This document shows, piece after piece, positions 61,557-64,000 of a stretch of 64,000 nucleotides of DNA (positions are counted from its first letter, which is position 1; the number at the start of each line of letters is the position of its first letter). Location: the NCBI GenBank assembly GCA_023664945.1, contig JAMPER010000003.1, positions 24,032 to 88,031 of the forward strand, written 5' to 3'. The translations under genes were made by a program, and so were the position numbers. This DNA is from Alistipes senegalensis (GTDB lineage: Bacteria > Pseudomonadota > Gammaproteobacteria > Burkholderiales > Burkholderiaceae_D). The notes under the pieces were generated by a model. That model was not told where the DNA came from, did no database searches, and was given only the letters and a program-made list of their open reading frames with translations.

Positions 61557-61939
61557 AAATCCTCCTTAAAAGATAGATTTTTCAAATTGGCTTTGCCAGA
61601 TGGAAGACCGTTTTTGGTCAGTCTAGAGAAGCAAAGCCGCCTACCAGTTTCCTGGTGAGATCTATTTTCGTCAGATGTCTCTACTTTGTCGCGCAACAAA
61701 ATTCCCACAATTTTTTGCCAGGCAAATGATGAGGAATAGAGCTGCTTGTAGCGGCATCTTTTGTCTTGGGAGCTTCCCCGATAGAGAGCTATCGGGGGAG
61801 TTGTTGTGATGCAAAGAAAGGGTTGAATGCTATGGAGGAAATGTCTGGCAGGTTAAGCTGATTTCTTAGCCGTACTTGTTATGTTGACATGTTAGCGGCA
61901 AACTTTTTCTATCAATCGTTGATAGTGATGGGTATTTGC
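61557..61939 (-). promoter_or_regulatory. Regulatory gap between AlpA and the cargo gene, with a perfect inverted repeat
   Basis: About 380 bases without a gene. CCCCGATAG at 61776-61784 and CTATCGGGG at 61789-61797 are a perfect 9-bp inverted repeat with AGAG between them. Neither side has a T run, so an operator for AlpA or another regulator is more likely than a terminator. The rest is AT-rich and shows no other clear feature. Confidence 0.5.
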
Positions 61940-63400
61940 CTAGACCCTATAGTCAACTTCGTATAGTTGGCAAAATTTTGAAAGTGTCAGATTTTTCAGA
62001 ATACCGGAAGAGATTCTTCGTTTGTAGACTCGATAGGCAGATTGATTTGACGCATATTCTCTCAATTCCAGCTCAGACAAATTATTCAACTGTCCTGAAT
62101 AGAAAAAGAGTCCATATTGGATGTTGTGGTATCTTTGCACGTCTATGTGAATGTGGTTTATAAAATTCCCTTTATCTTCTTTGTTGCTTTTGTTTTTATC
62201 TTTTTTTCTGCGCCCGCTCATAATTTCAATTACCGGATGATTAATCCCTTCTTGATGAGTCACAATTTTAGCTTGTGTGACGTAGCTCCATGCAACAAAC
62301 AACGCCATCAAAAATAAATTTTGGGTATTCCAGTGTCCCTGTATAAATTCAATTTTTCCACTTGAATTGTTTTCTAGATAGCTTACAAAGGCGGTCTCAG
62401 CTCTTTCCATAATACCAACTCTAATTAGATCTGTTTTGATTGGCCGCGGGGTGCCAGAATAATCAGAGCCAAAATGGTCAGGAGCAAATATTTCTTCCAA
62501 GTAAGGTATGATTTCTTTACTGGAGTGAACAGTCGGTAAAACGTCCATTTGTTTTTGTAAAAACTGGACCAATTTAATGGAATTCTCTTCGGCAATATTT
62601 GCCAAATATTGTTGATAATCAATTTCAAGAATAGCACGATTGATTGCCATATTAAAAAGCAGTTTTGCAAAAAGTGAATCATGGCTATCCCGCGTTTCCC
62701 TTACTAAGTATTGAAGAGATTGATAGAGTAGCAAGAATGCCTTGTGTGCGATATTGGCTTTTGCCTCATGGATGCCTTTGTTATGAAGACGTTCTTCAAT
62801 TTTCAAATAACTCTGATTAAACAAACTCTCAAGAGTATAAATTAACTCTGCACAGCGGATATCTTTCTGGTACCACCCACCTGTCAGTTTGTTATTATCT
62901 ATATGTGTTTTATCGGTTAGGTCTAGTACTTCATGCCTAAGCAGATGTCCGAAATCTTCTTTTTCCTTTTCTGGCAAGCATTCGTAAAGTTTATCCGCCA
63001 ATTTCTTGCGCATTTTTTGTTGAAAATTAATTAACTTATGGAGATCTTTGTAAGGTATGTTTGCATTGGAGTTGGCTGCTTTAGTTATTTTCCATTTGTC
63101 GAGAGAGTTTACTGATAAGTCTTCGTAAGGTACTTCGATCAACAGTTGAGTTAACCAGCGTGGATATGTTCGTTCATCAGGTTGATCTTTCGTTGAGTTA
63201 GATCGTTTTTTGGGGGGACCCTCATGTTTTTCAGCCATAAATGAACAAATTTCCTGAAAACGCTTAAAATCGTCGATTTTTGTTGGGTAATGTGCTCGAG
63301 CTTCTTCTTCGGGGATAGATAGTATTCGCGAAATACAATAATAAACTCGGTCTACTCGTGAAAGATCTTCAAAATACAGTTCTGGAGATTTTTTAGTCAT
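61940..63400 (-). CDS. Unknown 486-residue island cargo protein
   Basis: No family is recognised. The ATG at 63400 follows AAGGAATAAACA. The protein is soluble, mostly helical and charged, with an N-terminal stretch SRVDRVYYCISRILSIPEEE, a Lys/Asn-rich hydrophilic stretch (GRRKKDKNKSNKEDKGN) near residue 420, and a basic end. No signal peptide is seen; a single hydrophobic stretch (NLFLMALFVAWSYVT at about 385) may be a buried or membrane helix. Composition is AT-rich, unlike the host genes. As the only large gene besides int, YfjI and alpA, it is the likely cargo of the island, and cargo of such elements is often anti-phage. That role is inference. Confidence 0.65.
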   Translation of the reverse strand: MTKKSPELYFEDLSRVDRVYYCISRILSIPEEEARAHYPTKIDDFKRFQEICSFMAEKHEGPPKKRSNSTKDQPDERTYPRWLTQLLIEVPYEDLSVNSLDKWKITKAANSNANIPYKDLHKLINFQQKMRKKLADKLYECLPEKEKEDFGHLLRHEVLDLTDKTHIDNNKLTGGWYQKDIRCAELIYTLESLFNQSYLKIEERLHNKGIHEAKANIAHKAFLLLYQSLQYLVRETRDSHDSLFAKLLFNMAINRAILEIDYQQYLANIAEENSIKLVQFLQKQMDVLPTVHSSKEIIPYLEEIFAPDHFGSDYSGTPRPIKTDLIRVGIMERAETAFVSYLENNSSGKIEFIQGHWNTQNLFLMALFVAWSYVTQAKIVTHQEGINHPVIEIMSGRRKKDKNKSNKEDKGNFINHIHIDVQRYHNIQYGLFFYSGQLNNLSELELREYASNQSAYRVYKRRISSGILKNLTLSKFCQLYEVDYRV

Positions 63401-63444
63401 TGTTTATTCCTTTTTTGAAAAATGTTCTGCTTTATTAACGTTTT

Positions 63445-63807
63445 TTACGTATTAGTACGGGAAATGATTTTTGCCATCATGCCGCACTGTATGGCGCTTT
63501 CCCTATAAAAGAGGTGCATGAATAAATAGCGTTTCTGTAATAAGAAAAGAGCTGGAAACAAATGAAGAAATTCCGTTATACAGAGACCTGAATTTTGAGG
63601 ATATGTCGTGCAGTTAAAGCAGGGGAGCTTGGTAACCTCATCCTTGATTTTCTCTTGGATTGAGCCGGAAAAACTTGTGCCACTCATTGCTGCTGTTTCC
63701 CATCTTGCTTCTGACTTGTTCACATGAATCCTCACCCGGAAAAACCATACAGCAAACCCCGCCAAAAACATCCCCAAATTGCCCAAAACAGCCCGCAAAG
63801 CCAGCAA
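63445..63807 (-). CDS. Possible 120-residue membrane protein
   Basis: A frame of 120 residues begins with one hydrophobic helix (LGNLGMFLAGFAVWFF) after a short start, then a basic stretch and a C-x-x-C (CFNC) near residue 75. No family is recognised and the ribosome site is poor. An overlapping frame is also open, so this may be chance. It lies at the right edge of the island, before the flagellin gene. Confidence 0.3.
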   Translation of the reverse strand: MLALRAVLGNLGMFLAGFAVWFFRVRIHVNKSEARWETAAMSGTSFSGSIQEKIKDEVTKLPCFNCTTYPQNSGLCITEFLHLFPALFLLQKRYLFMHLFYRESAIQCGMMAKIISRTNT

Positions 63808-63936
63808 TCATGCGGTTGACACAATTTTGCCAATCCGGTGTTAAAGCCAGCCGCTGTCAGGAGCAGTTAATCCGGACTTTTCTGACGGGTTTCCTCTGGA
63901 TGGTTTTTTTAATGATTGAATCCAATGGAGAGCATC
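63808..63936 (+). promoter_or_regulatory. fliC: Upstream region of flagellin gene
   Basis: About 130 bases with an ATGGAGAGC ribosome site just before the ATG at 63937. No good match to a FliA (sigma-28) promoter could be identified by eye; a TTAAAGCC near 63840 is only suggestive. Confidence 0.3.
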
Positions 63937-64000
63937 ATGCAAGTTATCAACACCAACATCTCGTCCCTGAACTCCCAACGTCACCTGAACAACACCCAGT
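63937..64000 (+). CDS. fliC: Flagellin, N-terminus only
   Basis: The window ends after 21 codons. MQVINTNISSLNSQRHLNNT is the conserved start of bacterial flagellin (the N-terminal D0 helix). The rest of the gene lies outside the window. Flagellin is the filament subunit exported by the flagellar type III system and indicates a motile or formerly motile organism. The strong ribosome site (ATGGAGAGC) supports expression. The first 20 residues are diagnostic by themselves. Confidence 0.9.
   Translation, partial: MQVINTNISSLNSQRHLNNTQ

Noticed and set aside
1-64000. CRISPR array
   Set aside because: No set of regularly spaced identical repeats of 25-40 bases was seen; the repeated DNA in the window is Sel1-coding sequence.
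1-64000. Intact insertion sequence or transposase gene
   Set aside because: No transposase motif was seen in any large frame. The only mobility gene is the tyrosine integrase.

Overview
The window reads as a chromosomal segment of a Gram-negative betaproteobacterium, most likely Burkholderiales and perhaps Oxalobacteraceae. The support is a trimeric general porin, RecBCD, heptosyltransferase and O-antigen-ligase type LPS genes, paired periplasmic FKBPs, OB-fold (BOF) stress proteins and a flagellin N-terminus at the right edge. The genus is an inference from gene style only. Most genes have balanced to moderately high GC. Three AT-rich patches (about 33.0-34.4 kb, 44.2-47.8 kb and 61.1-63.8 kb) look acquired.

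Left part (0-14 kb), envelope and periplasm: three Sel1-repeat secreted proteins lie around a CstA-family transporter and a small FKBP. They are followed by an MdoB/OpgB-like phosphoglycerol transferase broken by a G10 tract and preceded by a C10 tract, which is a classic contingency-locus layout and is out of frame in this sequence. Then come a glutaredoxin-like protein, a second FKBP, a porin with a clear terminator, three BOF-type OB-fold proteins, a DUF2569 membrane protein and an unknown protein.

Middle (14-34 kb), DNA defence and repair on the minus strand: recC-recB-recD with overlapping genes, then a promoter and a type I restriction operon hsdM-hsdS-hsdR overlapped by a YgjP/DUF45 zinc metalloprotease. 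An AEC carrier, a bile-acid-symporter-like carrier and an AT-rich orphan gene follow.

34-53 kb: a 49-aa small protein, a zinc-ribbon protein, the DEAD-box helicase rhlE, an exported unknown and dnaE. Next is an LPS/surface polysaccharide block: an O-antigen ligase, msbA, a broken family-2 glycosyltransferase, a family-4 glycosyltransferase, another remnant, a family-8 glycosyltransferase without an obvious start codon, a polysaccharide deacetylase, a glycosyltransferase, galE, and convergent glycosyltransferase and heptosyltransferase genes.

Right part (53-64 kb): a three-gene operon zorA-zorB-zorC of a type I Zorya-like anti-phage system that lacks the expected ZorD helicase. Next is tRNA-Ser(GCT) with promoter and terminator, followed by a compact satellite-like island: tyrosine integrase, YfjI/DUF3987 replication-type protein with a long leader, AlpA regulator and a 486-aa unknown cargo gene. 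The window ends in the first codons of a flagellin gene. Restriction-modification, RecBCD, the Zorya genes, the phase-variable surface enzyme and the decaying LPS genes together suggest a locus shaped by phage pressure.
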